From positions 310,001 to 374,000 of the forward strand of contig NZ_LQXS01000001.1 in assembly GCF_001586775.1 (NCBI RefSeq): DNA of 64,000 bases. Reading direction: 5' to 3'. Source of the DNA: Sphingobacterium populi (GTDB lineage Bacteria; Bacteroidota; Bacteroidia; Sphingobacteriales; Sphingobacteriaceae). Of the stretch, positions 1-9,678 are shown one piece after another. The notes below the pieces were generated by a model that had not been told where the DNA came from, ran no database searches, and saw nothing but the letters and a program-made list of their open reading frames with translations. Every line of letters begins with the position of its first letter. The stretch's first letter is position 1. Made by a program: the position numbers and the translations under genes.

Positions 1-496
1 TATCAATTTCTCCAGAATTTGGCCAACCGCCGTAGGTCCAATCTGTCGGCAACATCCATACCGCTGGCCAAGTACCTTTGCCAGCTGGTACTTTCGCACG
101 AACTTCAAATCTGCCGTAAAGAAAATCTCCTTTTCCCTTGCTCACCAAACGCGCAGAAGTATAATCTAGTCCTTCTTTTTGTTCCGGTAACGCATGGATG
201 TGGAGATAACCATCTGTGACTTCCACATTTTTAGGATCAGCTTCTGTATAATATTGTAGCTCTTGATTGCCCCAACCGTTGTGTTGCGATCCCACGTCGT
301 AAGACCATTTACTGGAGTCAGGCAAACCCGGATTGTCGAATTCGTCGGCCCAAATTGGTTGAGCGGTGAATTCGTAATTTTTAATACTATCTGTATTGCC
401 TTTGGGTGCGACATCGTGATGGTTCGTGACCGATTGGCATGCTCCAAAAGCGATGCAGGCTAGTGATGTGGTATATAAAATGTGGATTAATTTCAT
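1..496 (-). CDS. Glycoside hydrolase family 16 protein (beta-glucanase type), C-terminus cut by window edge
   Basis: The frame opens with ATG at 496 and runs off the left edge, giving about 165 residues. The N-terminus has a lipoprotein signal (MKLIHILYTTSLACIAFGAC), so the enzyme is probably anchored in the outer membrane. The sequence then follows GH16 closely: PIWADEFDNPGLPDSSKW, WGNQELQYYT, GRFEVRAKVPAGKGTWPAVWMLP, and at the edge SGEID, the start of the catalytic EIDxxE motif. GH16 members cut beta-1,3 or mixed beta-1,3/1,4 glucans. It lies 30 bases downstream of the clan-A hydrolase gene and in the same direction, so it is probably the last gene seen of the SusCD operon. The exact subfamily cannot be told from the visible half. 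Confidence 0.9.
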   Translation of the reverse strand, partial: MKLIHILYTTSLACIAFGACQSVTNHHDVAPKGNTDSIKNYEFTAQPIWADEFDNPGLPDSSKWSYDVGSQHNGWGNQELQYYTEADPKNVEVTDGYLHIHALPEQKEGLDYTSARLVSKGKGDFLYGRFEVRAKVPAGKGTWPAVWMLPTDWTYGGWPNSGEID

Positions 497-526
497 AGCG
501 AGTCGGTATAATCTTAAATTATGACT

Positions 527-1807
527 TTATTTCTGGACATAAAATGGAATGTTTGCCGTTGCGACCTTATTATTCCCATCCGATGAATAGTAAAACAAAC
601 GGTAAGCGCCCTCTTTCTGCGGAGCTGTTAGTACCGCTTTGTCAAAAGATTTTTCGCGTACTAATCCTTCAATCGCATGTGGTCTATCTTCGCGGTCGCC
701 ACCTTCTTTCAAATCGGTGCTTTCTGCCAACAATTCCCAACGTGCGGTCAGTGGTTGGCCGGCTGGATCGGTTACCTTTGCTTGTACTGGATATGTAGCA
801 CCTGGTTTCAGATAGATGTGATCAGCCGCTTTCATTTTGTTTATAGTAAATGAGCTGATATGTGGTGCGCGTTTCGCTGGCCAGGTGCCCGTCCATAAAT
901 ATTGCATCACGTCGATCACTTCGGATTGCTCACCATCTTCGGTGAATAAGCCGTACCACGTTGGTGTGCGTTCTTGTTTCTGTCCCCACAAGAATACGTA
1001 AGATCCAACACAATGCGGATCTTTGGCAATGGACGCTTCGTAGCGTGCTTTGTAAACCGCGGCTTTTCCACTACTTGTTTCTTCGATAGAAGCTTTCCAA
1101 GGCGTTTGCAAACCTTCCCAATGCCCAGTTGGTCCCCATTCGGTGACCATATAAGCTTTGTCCCAACCTGCATCTTTCAATTGCTGTGGTACGGATGCCA
1201 GCGTGCCGTAAGTTTGCACCGCGATAAGATCTAATGCCGGACATTTTGCTTTAATCAAGTCAATTTCTTTTTTATTTACGCCGGCCAACATGGTAGTGAC
1301 CAAGTGATTTGGATCTTCTTCGTGAATCATCGAAGCAATTTCTTGGACGGCATCCCAGACTTTTTCATTACTGTAGTGCAAGTTCAATTCGTTGCCAATT
1401 CCCCAAGCTAATAGCGCAGGATGATTTTTAAAAGTATTAATTTCTGCACGGAGTCTTTCCAATTGCTTGCTTACGGCTGCTGGATCATTATAATCAAAAC
1501 CATGTCGTTCGGTGCCGACACGTAAGCCCATAGTGACGGTCAGGCCGAGGTTTTGAGCTTCGTCGAGAATGCGTTGAGCACCATCCGTACTCCATGTGCG
1601 GATGGAATTGCCACCGGTAGATTTTAATAATTCTAGCTTACCGGTACCACCAGCGCCTAAGATGAAGTAGGGTTGTCCATCGCGATGTATTTCAAATTTT
1701 CCATTTTTTGCTACAATCTTGGCAGGAATAGGAGTTTGGGCATAACCTACTTGGCTTGCTGTACAAATGCCCAGGCACAGCATGGATAATAATTTACGGA
1801 TGTTCAT
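527..1807 (-). CDS. Secreted clan GH-A glycoside hydrolase, resembles GH158 endo-beta-1,3-glucanase
   Basis: A 426-aa protein with a cleavable signal peptide ending near AQ (residue 24). It has a TIM-barrel body with the clan GH-A pair: acid/base Glu140 in WGIGNEL and nucleophile Glu223 in VTEWGPTG. About 100 C-terminal residues from ~320 look like an Ig-like beta-sandwich. Length, architecture and residue spacing resemble the GH158 endo-beta-1,3-glucanase described from a Bacteroides uniformis laminarin locus; this match is from memory, not a search. The neighbouring GH16 gene supports a beta-1,3-glucan substrate. A general GH2/GH5-like TIM-barrel annotation is the fallback. It lies downstream of susD, separated by a terminator-like hairpin. 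Confidence 0.8.
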   Translation of the reverse strand: MNIRKLLSMLCLGICTASQVGYAQTPIPAKIVAKNGKFEIHRDGQPYFILGAGGTGKLELLKSTGGNSIRTWSTDGAQRILDEAQNLGLTVTMGLRVGTERHGFDYNDPAAVSKQLERLRAEINTFKNHPALLAWGIGNELNLHYSNEKVWDAVQEIASMIHEEDPNHLVTTMLAGVNKKEIDLIKAKCPALDLIAVQTYGTLASVPQQLKDAGWDKAYMVTEWGPTGHWEGLQTPWKASIEETSSGKAAVYKARYEASIAKDPHCVGSYVFLWGQKQERTPTWYGLFTEDGEQSEVIDVMQYLWTGTWPAKRAPHISSFTINKMKAADHIYLKPGATYPVQAKVTDPAGQPLTARWELLAESTDLKEGGDREDRPHAIEGLVREKSFDKAVLTAPQKEGAYRLFYYSSDGNNKVATANIPFYVQK

Positions 1808-1871
1808 GTCGAATACGGTTGAAAAATAATGACATAGCCAGATGCTATGTAGATAGAAGTTCTAAGTAAAA

Positions 1872-1915
1872 AGCCTGCGGCTGTATGACTATTGTGCGTC
1901 GGTAGGCCACAGGCT
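1872..1915 (-). terminator. Hairpin with U-tract between susD and the GH genes
   Basis: On the minus strand, AGCCTG and GGC pair with GCC and CAGGCT across a ~24-base loop, with one mismatch, and five T residues follow. It starts 16 bases after the susD stop. It looks like a leaky intrinsic terminator that would lower enzyme expression relative to SusCD. Confidence 0.5.
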
Positions 1916-1930
1916 ATTTATGTGATGTGC

Positions 1931-3472
1931 TTATCTGAAATTGGGATTAGCATCGATCTGTGTTTGCGGAATCGGTACTGATTCGCTCACACCCGGTACG
2001 AACTGAGATCCGAATACTTGCGCAGCGCGGCCCGTACGCACCAAGTCGTTGAAGCGTTCGCCCCACCACTCGCACGCAAACTCTGCACGACGTTCGTCGA
2101 GGATCTGATCCAGCGTGACTCCCGTAATCGCGGGCATATTTACACGCTCACGTATCAGGCGAAATGGCTCATCACCGTTCTGTCCTTTGCGCACTTTGGC
2201 TTCTGCATTCAGCAATAGCACATCTGCATAACGCAAAATACGCACATTGTTATTAGCGCCATATTCTAAACGACCTTCGGTCATTTGCGAAGCAGGCAAA
2301 TACGCTTTTCCATTGAAATATTTGATGTTGAATGGATTTCCGTAAACGTTATCACCACTTGGGGTAACAGCAGGCTGCGTGTTTGTGCCATATTCCAAAA
2401 TTGTAGTTTTCAAACGTGTCGTATCGCCACGCGCGGTTAGGAAATCTACGATGTTTTGCGATGGCGGAATCCAGCCAGCTCCGGAAATCGCGCTTCCGCG
2501 CTGATCACCCGAAGGACCTTGCCAGCGAAAGAACGTACCCCAATCTACACCCGGACGTACGATGTCGCCTGTTGGCAAACCAAAATCAGAGTATTGCAAT
2601 TCAAATAAGGATTCATTCGATAGCTTTCCTGGTACTTTCCACAACTCGTAAAAATTGCCATAAAGGGAGAACATATTGCTGTTGATGATTTCATTAGTCG
2701 CTTCTAGAACCACATCCCACTGTGCGCTACCATTATCACTCCCCGCCAAATCTGCGGCTGCTTTTGCTTTTAATAATAATGCTGAATAACGTGTAACGGC
2801 ACCGATATGGATCGATTGATTAGGCCGTTTGTTTTCCAAATTGGCAGCGCAAAAATCCATTTCTTCGATGATCCATTGACGCACTTCTGCACGGCTGCTT
2901 TTGCCGATCGTGGTGAGGCGAGCGATATCGCCACTATCAGATAAAATTGGTACATCACCAAATAGGCGAGATACCATAAGGTGTGCATATGCTCTTAAAA
3001 AGCGGACTTCGGCTTGATACTGTCTATTCAGATCTTGTAATTCGGCATTGTTGGGATCTAATCGTTCCGCAAATTGCTCCAACTCCAATAAGGCATTATT
3101 CGCGCTAATGGCTAAGCTGTAGTAACTGATCCACGATTGGTTCAAGCCCCAGTAGGATTGTATGGTTACATCATTTTGAAAGTTTTTGATCGCCATCAGC
3201 TCAGGGTTGTCATTTGGATTTGGTGCAGCTTGCTGATAGTCATCATCGCGGATGGCGCGGATAGATAGATCGATCCAATGCACCAGATTATCGTCAGAAG
3301 CAGCACGGTAAACGCCCGACACTGGTGCGTACATCATTTGTACATTGCCGTAATTGATCTCTTCGGATCGTTGTTGGTTCTCTAAAGGTTTGTCCAGAAA
3401 CTTTTCGCAGCTACTCAAAAATAGTGCTGCGCTCAAGCATCCTGCCAATAGCATATGATTATATTTTTTCAT
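1931..3472 (-). CDS. SusD/RagB family outer-membrane glycan-binding lipoprotein
   Basis: About 513 aa from the chosen ATG at 3472 (MKKYNHMLLAGC...LSSCEKFLDKP). This start gives a proper lipoprotein signal with lipobox LSSC; an upstream ATG at 3496 would add eight residues that spoil the signal. The N-terminal EKFLDKPLENQQ and the C-terminal RNGDEPF/ERRAEFACEWWGERFNDLVRTG segment are typical of SusD. SusD proteins sit over the SusC pore and capture oligosaccharide. It follows susC by 26 bases and is followed by the GH158-like and GH16 genes, so the set forms one utilisation locus. Confidence 0.93.
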   Translation of the reverse strand: MKKYNHMLLAGCLSAALFLSSCEKFLDKPLENQQRSEEINYGNVQMMYAPVSGVYRAASDDNLVHWIDLSIRAIRDDDYQQAAPNPNDNPELMAIKNFQNDVTIQSYWGLNQSWISYYSLAISANNALLELEQFAERLDPNNAELQDLNRQYQAEVRFLRAYAHLMVSRLFGDVPILSDSGDIARLTTIGKSSRAEVRQWIIEEMDFCAANLENKRPNQSIHIGAVTRYSALLLKAKAAADLAGSDNGSAQWDVVLEATNEIINSNMFSLYGNFYELWKVPGKLSNESLFELQYSDFGLPTGDIVRPGVDWGTFFRWQGPSGDQRGSAISGAGWIPPSQNIVDFLTARGDTTRLKTTILEYGTNTQPAVTPSGDNVYGNPFNIKYFNGKAYLPASQMTEGRLEYGANNNVRILRYADVLLLNAEAKVRKGQNGDEPFRLIRERVNMPAITGVTLDQILDERRAEFACEWWGERFNDLVRTGRAAQVFGSQFVPGVSESVPIPQTQIDANPNFR

Positions 3473-3498
3473 GGTTGTATTGCTAAAGAAAGTCATTA

Positions 3499-6400
3499 TT
3501 AAAAACTAGCTCTTATTCCTAAACTGTAGGTTGCCGCTACCGGATATACGTTGGCATCGAAACCCATACTTGGTACTGGATTGCCATTGCCATCTGTACC
3601 TCCACCTAGCTCAGGAGAAAATCCATTGTAGTTGGTGAAAATTATAGGACGATCTGCGGTCGCAAATACGCGGAATGGGATCGATGGGGTTAGGTTGAAA
3701 CTGTATCCTAGTTGCACGTTTTGTACACGCAAATAGGCGCCGCTTTCTACGAAGAATGAACTTGCTTGTAAGTTCCAGGCAGCCACACTACCTTCTGCAG
3801 AAGGATACGTATTGCTACTACCTTCGCCAGTCCATAAACCGTCCATAAAGGCCGCATCTGCATTCATTTGTGGATATTTACGACGCATTGCTCTGTTCAG
3901 GTTGTGGATTTTATTGCCAGAAACGCCTTGAAGTGCCACACTTAGGTCAAATCCTTTATAATCGACCGCGACATTGAATCCATATGTCAATGTCGGAAGG
4001 TAACTGCCTAAGTTGATCCGATCAGACTCATCCAACTCACCATTGCCATTTTGATCTTTGTAGCGTAAGTAGCCTGGTAGGATAGGAGATCCTGGATTTT
4101 GCTGATTGTAGCGGCTCGCAATCGGATCGGCATTAATTTCAGCCTGATTTTGATACACGCCTTGTACTTCATAACCATAGAAATAGTTGATCGGTTGTCC
4201 TACTTCGATGCGCGCTGGGAATTCGGCCGCCCATTCTGGGAAGCCATTCATAATGTTGGCCAGACCACCCAAATCGGTCACGCGATTCTTCAATGTCGTT
4301 GCATTCGCACCGATGCGGTATCCCCAATCGCCTTTTTTGTCAGCCCAATTTAATCCAAACTCCCAACCGCTATTAGCAACAGTTCCCCAGTTGCCATACA
4401 CGCGATCCCACATAAACGGAATCGGACGACTGAAAGCTAAATCTTTTGTAGCACGGTGATAATAATCTACTGTACCATTCAAACGATTGTTGAACATCGC
4501 AAAGTCAATACCAGCATCCCACTCTTCGACAACTTCCCAACGCACTTGTGTGAAGAAGCGACCTACACGATATCCTGGTACACGACTTCCGTAGGTAGAA
4601 CCAATGCTACCAAATACTCCAGAGAAATTATTGCCAGAATTGACAATAGCGTAACCTGCATTTGGCTGAATACCATCGTTACCTAGAAGACCCCAGCTAC
4701 CGCGCACTTTCAGAAGATCAAATAGGTTTTGCTCTTGCATGAAATTCTCACGGCTCAATACCCAACCCAAACCAACGGACGGGAAATAGCCCCATTTGGT
4801 TTGGTATTTAGAACTTCCATCTGCACGGAACGTCGCTGTCAATAAATATTTATTATCATAATCGTACGTACCACGTGCGAATACCGAAACGCCGGCATTG
4901 CGGAAACCATTTTCGCCGTATCCAGTGGCAGAACCAAGGCCTTGCGCACCTTGACCCGCATACCAGAATTCTTGTGATGCAGGCACATCATTGGCCGATA
5001 CCCACGTATCTCTCCAACGCTCTTCACGCGTCGACTGACCTAGCAATACGCTCCAGTGATGTTTTGCGGCGCCATCGCGATACGTCAATAAATTGTCGAG
5101 GATGTAGTTGGAATTGCGACCTTGTCCTGAACGTAAGTACGAACGGTCAGCACGCTGATTATTATCAATATAATAAACAGGGTTGTACTGAATGTTGTGT
5201 GTAGATTGGTAACGTTGACTTAATTGCGAACGGAAAGTAATCTTATTGTCCCAAAAATTAGCCTCTAAATACGCGCTCGGCAATACTTGAAATCCTTTGG
5301 TTTCGTTGTGATTATAATACGCTGAAGCAATAGGGTTGTTGAACCAAAAGCCCGTAGGGATACCAATCGGATCGCTAGAGCCAAATTTGATCGGATCAGC
5401 TAATTCGATTCTCTCGTCATACACTGGGTACAATGGAGATGCGAAGTATGCTTGTCGGAATGCGGCATTGTTGGGCTGGAAGTTGTGGAAATTATTCAAA
5501 TGCGCTGTGAATCCCACTTTTAACCAGTCGGTAACGCGAGCTTCTGTCTGCATACGGATGTTGTACTTGCGGTGAAAGTTTTCCGCATCCATAATACCAT
5601 CCTGATCGATATAATTCAGACCGAAGGCGTACGTAATTTTGTCGCTACCGCCTTGCAAATCTACGTTGTGATTGTGAATCAATGCACGAGAACGTAATAA
5701 CTCGCCATACCAATCGGTATTCATTACGGTGGTATTGCCAGGTTCGTTGAAGCGGCTGATCGAAGCATCAACAATATCTTGTCTGCCAATTGCAGTTGCA
5801 TAATCAGCATACTGCTGTCCGCTGCCCATTTTTAGCATATTGGTTGGCGTCTGAATACCTGCGTAGCCGTTGTAGGTTACGCGAGCTTTGGTGTTCAGCT
5901 TTCCACGTTTGGTCGTTACGATCACGACACCATTGGCGGCGCGTACCCCGTAAATAGCGGCACCAGATGCATCTTTCAATACCGACATATCTTCGATATC
6001 ATTCGGGTTCAAAAAGTCGATGTTGTCCATAAACATCCCATCGACTACGTAAAGCGGACTTTCGTTGTTGAATGAACCGACACCACGAATACGTACGGTA
6101 GGTGTAGAACCTGGTGCACCACCACTGACCACTTGCACGCCTGGTACCGATCCTTGGATCGCATCCATTGGTGTAGCTACAGTACGTTTTATGGCTTCTT
6201 CCATATTCACTGTAGCGACAGGAGCAGTCAAATCGCCCTTACGTTGTGTACCGTAGCCAATTACAACGACTTCTTCTACGTTGAAGCCTTCGTCCGCAAT
6301 CATCTGAATATTGACCGTATTGGTCTTTACGGCGACAGACTGTTGTAGATAACCAACAGAAGTAACAATTAATGAATCTGCAGACTCTGGCACTTGTAGT

Positions 6401-6588
6401 CGGTAAATGCCGTTTGCACTGGAGCTTGTGCCACTGCTCGATACACCTTTAATCATAATGGAAGCAACTAGCGGATGACCATTTGGATCCGTAATTCTTC
6501 CTGTTACCTCACGGCTCTGTGCAAGCGCTATTGTAGATAGCAGGCACTGAAAGGTAACCATAGCAAAAATTAGTACACGATGTTTCAT
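3499..6588 (-). CDS. SusC/RagA family TonB-dependent outer-membrane transporter
   Basis: 1029 aa. Signal peptide (to ALAQ), then a carboxypeptidase-regulatory-like domain (EVTGRITDPNGHPL), the SusC hallmark EEVVVIGYGTQ near residue 105, a plug domain ending in VLKDASGAAIYGVRAANGVVIVTTK, and a 22-strand barrel ending with SLGIRASF. There is no N-terminal STN domain, in contrast to the second SusC at 37858-41355. This fits control by the propeller/LuxR regulator next door rather than by a FecR anti-sigma system. It imports oligosaccharide with TonB energy together with SusD. First gene of its operon, with a plausible promoter at 6633-6665. Confidence 0.95.
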   Translation of the reverse strand: MKHRVLIFAMVTFQCLLSTIALAQSREVTGRITDPNGHPLVASIMIKGVSSSGTSSSANGIYRLQVPESADSLIVTSVGYLQQSVAVKTNTVNIQMIADEGFNVEEVVVIGYGTQRKGDLTAPVATVNMEEAIKRTVATPMDAIQGSVPGVQVVSGGAPGSTPTVRIRGVGSFNNESPLYVVDGMFMDNIDFLNPNDIEDMSVLKDASGAAIYGVRAANGVVIVTTKRGKLNTKARVTYNGYAGIQTPTNMLKMGSGQQYADYATAIGRQDIVDASISRFNEPGNTTVMNTDWYGELLRSRALIHNHNVDLQGGSDKITYAFGLNYIDQDGIMDAENFHRKYNIRMQTEARVTDWLKVGFTAHLNNFHNFQPNNAAFRQAYFASPLYPVYDERIELADPIKFGSSDPIGIPTGFWFNNPIASAYYNHNETKGFQVLPSAYLEANFWDNKITFRSQLSQRYQSTHNIQYNPVYYIDNNQRADRSYLRSGQGRNSNYILDNLLTYRDGAAKHHWSVLLGQSTREERWRDTWVSANDVPASQEFWYAGQGAQGLGSATGYGENGFRNAGVSVFARGTYDYDNKYLLTATFRADGSSKYQTKWGYFPSVGLGWVLSRENFMQEQNLFDLLKVRGSWGLLGNDGIQPNAGYAIVNSGNNFSGVFGSIGSTYGSRVPGYRVGRFFTQVRWEVVEEWDAGIDFAMFNNRLNGTVDYYHRATKDLAFSRPIPFMWDRVYGNWGTVANSGWEFGLNWADKKGDWGYRIGANATTLKNRVTDLGGLANIMNGFPEWAAEFPARIEVGQPINYFYGYEVQGVYQNQAEINADPIASRYNQQNPGSPILPGYLRYKDQNGNGELDESDRINLGSYLPTLTYGFNVAVDYKGFDLSVALQGVSGNKIHNLNRAMRRKYPQMNADAAFMDGLWTGEGSSNTYPSAEGSVAAWNLQASSFFVESGAYLRVQNVQLGYSFNLTPSIPFRVFATADRPIIFTNYNGFSPELGGGTDGNGNPVPSMGFDANVYPVAATYSLGIRASF

Positions 6589-6632
6589 GTGTTAAGATTT
6601 AGTATTTGGTTGTGGTTTATAAGTAGATGATT

Positions 6633-6665
6633 CAAATGTAGAAAAACCACATAAAAGCCACCAAT
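6633..6665 (-). promoter_or_regulatory. Putative promoter of the susCD/GH operon
   Basis: On the minus strand, TACATTTG at 6640-6633 matches the Bacteroidota -7 box TAnnTTTG exactly, and ATTG lies 21 bases upstream at the -33 position. The start codon of susC is about 45 bases downstream. Confidence 0.55.
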
Positions 6666-6691
6666 TATCAGACTACTTCATTACTACGTCA

Positions 6692-6723
6692 TCTGCTAAA
6701 AACGACGATAATTGCTATATTTG
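6692..6723 (+). promoter_or_regulatory. Putative promoter of the propeller/LuxR regulator
   Basis: TATATTTG at 6716-6723 matches TAnnTTTG, and TCTG at 6692-6695, 20 bases upstream, is one mismatch from TTTG. The regulator starts at 6762. This promoter is divergent from the susC promoter, leaving about 30 bases between them for an activator site. Confidence 0.5.
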
Positions 6724-6761
6724 TTGCGCTAACAACGCGTTTTGACGTGTAATTATAAATT

Positions 6762-9659
6762 TTGATGCGGTTTATCTTTTGGTGCGTTATTGCGATTATG
6801 TGCGGTGGGAATCTCCCGCTTTTTGCTCAAAATACGTTGGGTACACCACTATTGTATTCTTATTCGAAAGCAGATTTTGAAGGCGGTAGCCGCACTTGGC
6901 AAATAGGACAAGATAGTCGTGGTCTCATGTATTTTGCGAACAATGAAGGTCTGATTACGTTTGATGGTAATAGCTGGTCAAAATTTAGCTTGTCTAACCA
7001 AACCATCGTACGTTCGCTTTATATTGATCCAAACGATCGCGTATATGTTGGTGGGCAGGGTGAGTTCGGTTATTTTGAACCTGGTCCTGCAGGTTTATTA
7101 ATGTATCATTCGTTGAGTAATCGAGTAAGTACTACATATGGCAGCTTCGCAGATGTATGGAATACGGTAGGATATCAGAAAGCTGTTTTTTTTCGATCAC
7201 ATTTAGCCATATTCAAACTTTCTGAAGATAAGCTCACGGTATATCCTGCTCGCAATCGATGGGAATTTATGGGCAGCGTTGACGGCCGATTGTTTGCTCA
7301 AGATACGCGATTAGGATTGCTAGAGTTTGAGAATGGAAAATGGCACGCGCTATCTGGTTCTGCTGAGCTAAAAACACAATTAGTTACTGGCGTATTATCA
7401 GCCAGTCAAAATGAGATAATCATCACGACCTCTACCGATCGTATGTATCGCTTGAAAGGAAAACAGTACGAAAGCTTACCAACTCGTTCATTCTCCACAC
7501 GCGATCTGTATACGCCTTCTGTTGCGAAGGTCAGTGCTGATGAATATGTATTTGCGTCGGCCTTAGAAGGTTGCCTGATTAGAGATGCGCAAGGTAAGGT
7601 TTTGCAACGGATTAGTACCACAGAAGGCCTTCCAAACAATAATGTGTCCTCTGTCTTTGTCGATAGGCAGCGTAATATCTGGGCAGGGCTTGATAACGCT
7701 ATCGCATTAATTAGCTATGGGAGTGCTATTAAATACATTCGCCCAAGTGTGGATGCAGAGGTAACCGGCTATTCCGGCTATGTGTTTAACGACCAGCTTT
7801 ACATTGCTTCTTCCAATGGTTTGTTTGTTGCGCCACTCTCTGATGCCGTACAAGATCACAGCCAGGTGCGTTCACACTTTAGTCTTATACCAGGTACTGA
7901 TGGCGGCGAGGCATGGCACTTGGATAAAGTTAATGGACAGCTGTGGCTTGGCCATAATCGTGGCGTGTTTAGTATTGATAGCGGCAAAGCAACTTCAATC
8001 GCTTCGCGAACGGGAACTTGGAATTTTCTTTCGTGGCCTCAATCAGGTCATCAAACTTCATTTACTAATACCTTAATGGGTACATACCAAGGTTTAGATC
8101 ATTTTACCCACAGTCAAAACTCATCCGTATATAAAGGTGCGCTGGAAGGTCATCGAGATTCCTATCGATTTCTCGTGCCCGATACATTACAGCATATATG
8201 GGCATCGCACCCTTATCGTGGAATTTACCAATTATCGGTTGATGCCACGCTTGATAAATATACAGCGCAGTTGTTTACACAACAAGATGGGTTGCCGTCT
8301 TCTTATCAGAATTATGTTTTTCGCTGGAATGATAGAGCTGTATTTGCTACCGAGAATGGAATTTACGCATATGATCGAGCGCGCAAATTATTTTCACCTT
8401 TTAGTAAATTAAGTGTATTTAAAGGAATTCCGATTCGATATTTCAGACAGGATCAATCTGGCAACATATGGTTTGCAAGTGTCAAAAGAGTAGGAGTGGC
8501 AAAGTATAGACCGCATGACCGGCATTATCAGTTAATCTACTTCCCAGAGGTTGAAGGCTTGCATACGACGGGATTTGAGAATATCTATCCATATGACAAT
8601 TTTAATACTTATGTGGGCGCTGAACGAGGCATGTTGCATATTAATCTGGAGAAGTACGTTGACAAATTAGAAAAGCCCGAGCTTGTCTTTTCCAAAGTGG
8701 AGGGCGTTGGAAAGCATGATTCGCTTTTGTATGCAGGTTTTGGACTTCATAAATCGAATGATAAAGCAGACATTCCGACTCTGGATGCTGACTTTAACAG
8801 TTTCCAATTTCACTATTCTTCACCTAGCTATGGTACGCATGCTAATCTTTTGTATAGTTATCAGCTCGAGGGATATGATCATCAATGGTCGAACTGGACC
8901 ACAGAGCGACAAAAGGCATATACAAACTTGCCAAGTGGTGACTATTTTTTTTGTGTAAAAGCAAAAAATAATTTGGGTATAGAGTCAGAAATACTGACCT
9001 ATTCGTTCCGTATTTTGGCGCCTTGGTATGCTACTCCAATAGCTTGGATTATATATACTATCTTTCTGTTAGCAGGATTTTTTATGGCAGTGCGGTGGCA
9101 GCGGGCAGCATGGCTTAGTCGACAGCAAAAACATGAAGATGAGATTAATAGGATGAGATATGTCTACCAATTGGAACTGGAAAAGAACGAAAGAGAGATT
9201 ATTAAATTGCAGAATGAGCACTTAGAAGATGAAGTGCTCAACAAAACTAAGGAATTGGCCAGTACGAGTATGCAGCTGATGGAAAATGCCGAAGCACTTA
9301 ATAAGCTCCGAGTGGAATTGGGTAAAATCGAGTCAGGTGAAGCAGATGAGAACGATCTAAAACGCGTAACCGCATTGCTTAAGGATGTGGATAAGAATAG
9401 ATTACATTGGGATCAATTTGCCGTGCATTTTGACGAATTAAACGATGGTTTTCTACAGCGTCTTACTAATCTTCACCCTAAGCTTTCTCGAAATGACTTA
9501 AAAGTATGCGCGTATCTGCGCTTGCATTTTACGACCAAGCAGATAGCACAGCTTCAAAGTATTTCCGTGCGAGGTGTGGAAGTACATCGTTATCGAATTC
9601 GTAAAAAATTGGGCGTAGATACACATGTTTCTCTAAGCTCTTATCTTAACACCATTTAA
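6762..9659 (+). CDS. Membrane-spanning regulator: beta-propeller sensor, Y_Y_Y domain, TM, coiled coil, LuxR HTH
   Basis: 965 aa. Order: signal peptide (1-23), a large two-component-regulator beta-propeller with repeated GLPNNNVSSVFVDRQRNIWAG-type motifs (~30-650), a triple-tyrosine domain (~690-755, YSYQLEGYDHQWSNW), one TM segment (~762-787), a coiled coil (~795-870) and a C-terminal LuxR/GerE helix-turn-helix (~895-960, KQIAQLQSISVRGVEVHR). There is no histidine kinase or receiver domain, so it resembles a SusR-like one-component sensor, not a hybrid two-component system. The sensor is expected in the periplasm and the HTH in the cytoplasm. Its divergent position to susC suggests that it activates the beta-glucan locus when a breakdown product binds. 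Confidence 0.85.
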   Translation: MMRFIFWCVIAIMCGGNLPLFAQNTLGTPLLYSYSKADFEGGSRTWQIGQDSRGLMYFANNEGLITFDGNSWSKFSLSNQTIVRSLYIDPNDRVYVGGQGEFGYFEPGPAGLLMYHSLSNRVSTTYGSFADVWNTVGYQKAVFFRSHLAIFKLSEDKLTVYPARNRWEFMGSVDGRLFAQDTRLGLLEFENGKWHALSGSAELKTQLVTGVLSASQNEIIITTSTDRMYRLKGKQYESLPTRSFSTRDLYTPSVAKVSADEYVFASALEGCLIRDAQGKVLQRISTTEGLPNNNVSSVFVDRQRNIWAGLDNAIALISYGSAIKYIRPSVDAEVTGYSGYVFNDQLYIASSNGLFVAPLSDAVQDHSQVRSHFSLIPGTDGGEAWHLDKVNGQLWLGHNRGVFSIDSGKATSIASRTGTWNFLSWPQSGHQTSFTNTLMGTYQGLDHFTHSQNSSVYKGALEGHRDSYRFLVPDTLQHIWASHPYRGIYQLSVDATLDKYTAQLFTQQDGLPSSYQNYVFRWNDRAVFATENGIYAYDRARKLFSPFSKLSVFKGIPIRYFRQDQSGNIWFASVKRVGVAKYRPHDRHYQLIYFPEVEGLHTTGFENIYPYDNFNTYVGAERGMLHINLEKYVDKLEKPELVFSKVEGVGKHDSLLYAGFGLHKSNDKADIPTLDADFNSFQFHYSSPSYGTHANLLYSYQLEGYDHQWSNWTTERQKAYTNLPSGDYFFCVKAKNNLGIESEILTYSFRILAPWYATPIAWIIYTIFLLAGFFMAVRWQRAAWLSRQQKHEDEINRMRYVYQLELEKNEREIIKLQNEHLEDEVLNKTKELASTSMQLMENAEALNKLRVELGKIESGEADENDLKRVTALLKDVDKNRLHWDQFAVHFDELNDGFLQRLTNLHPKLSRNDLKVCAYLRLHFTTKQIAQLQSISVRGVEVHRYRIRKKLGVDTHVSLSSYLNTI

Positions 9660-9678
9660 TCAGAGAAAAGGCAAAGGT

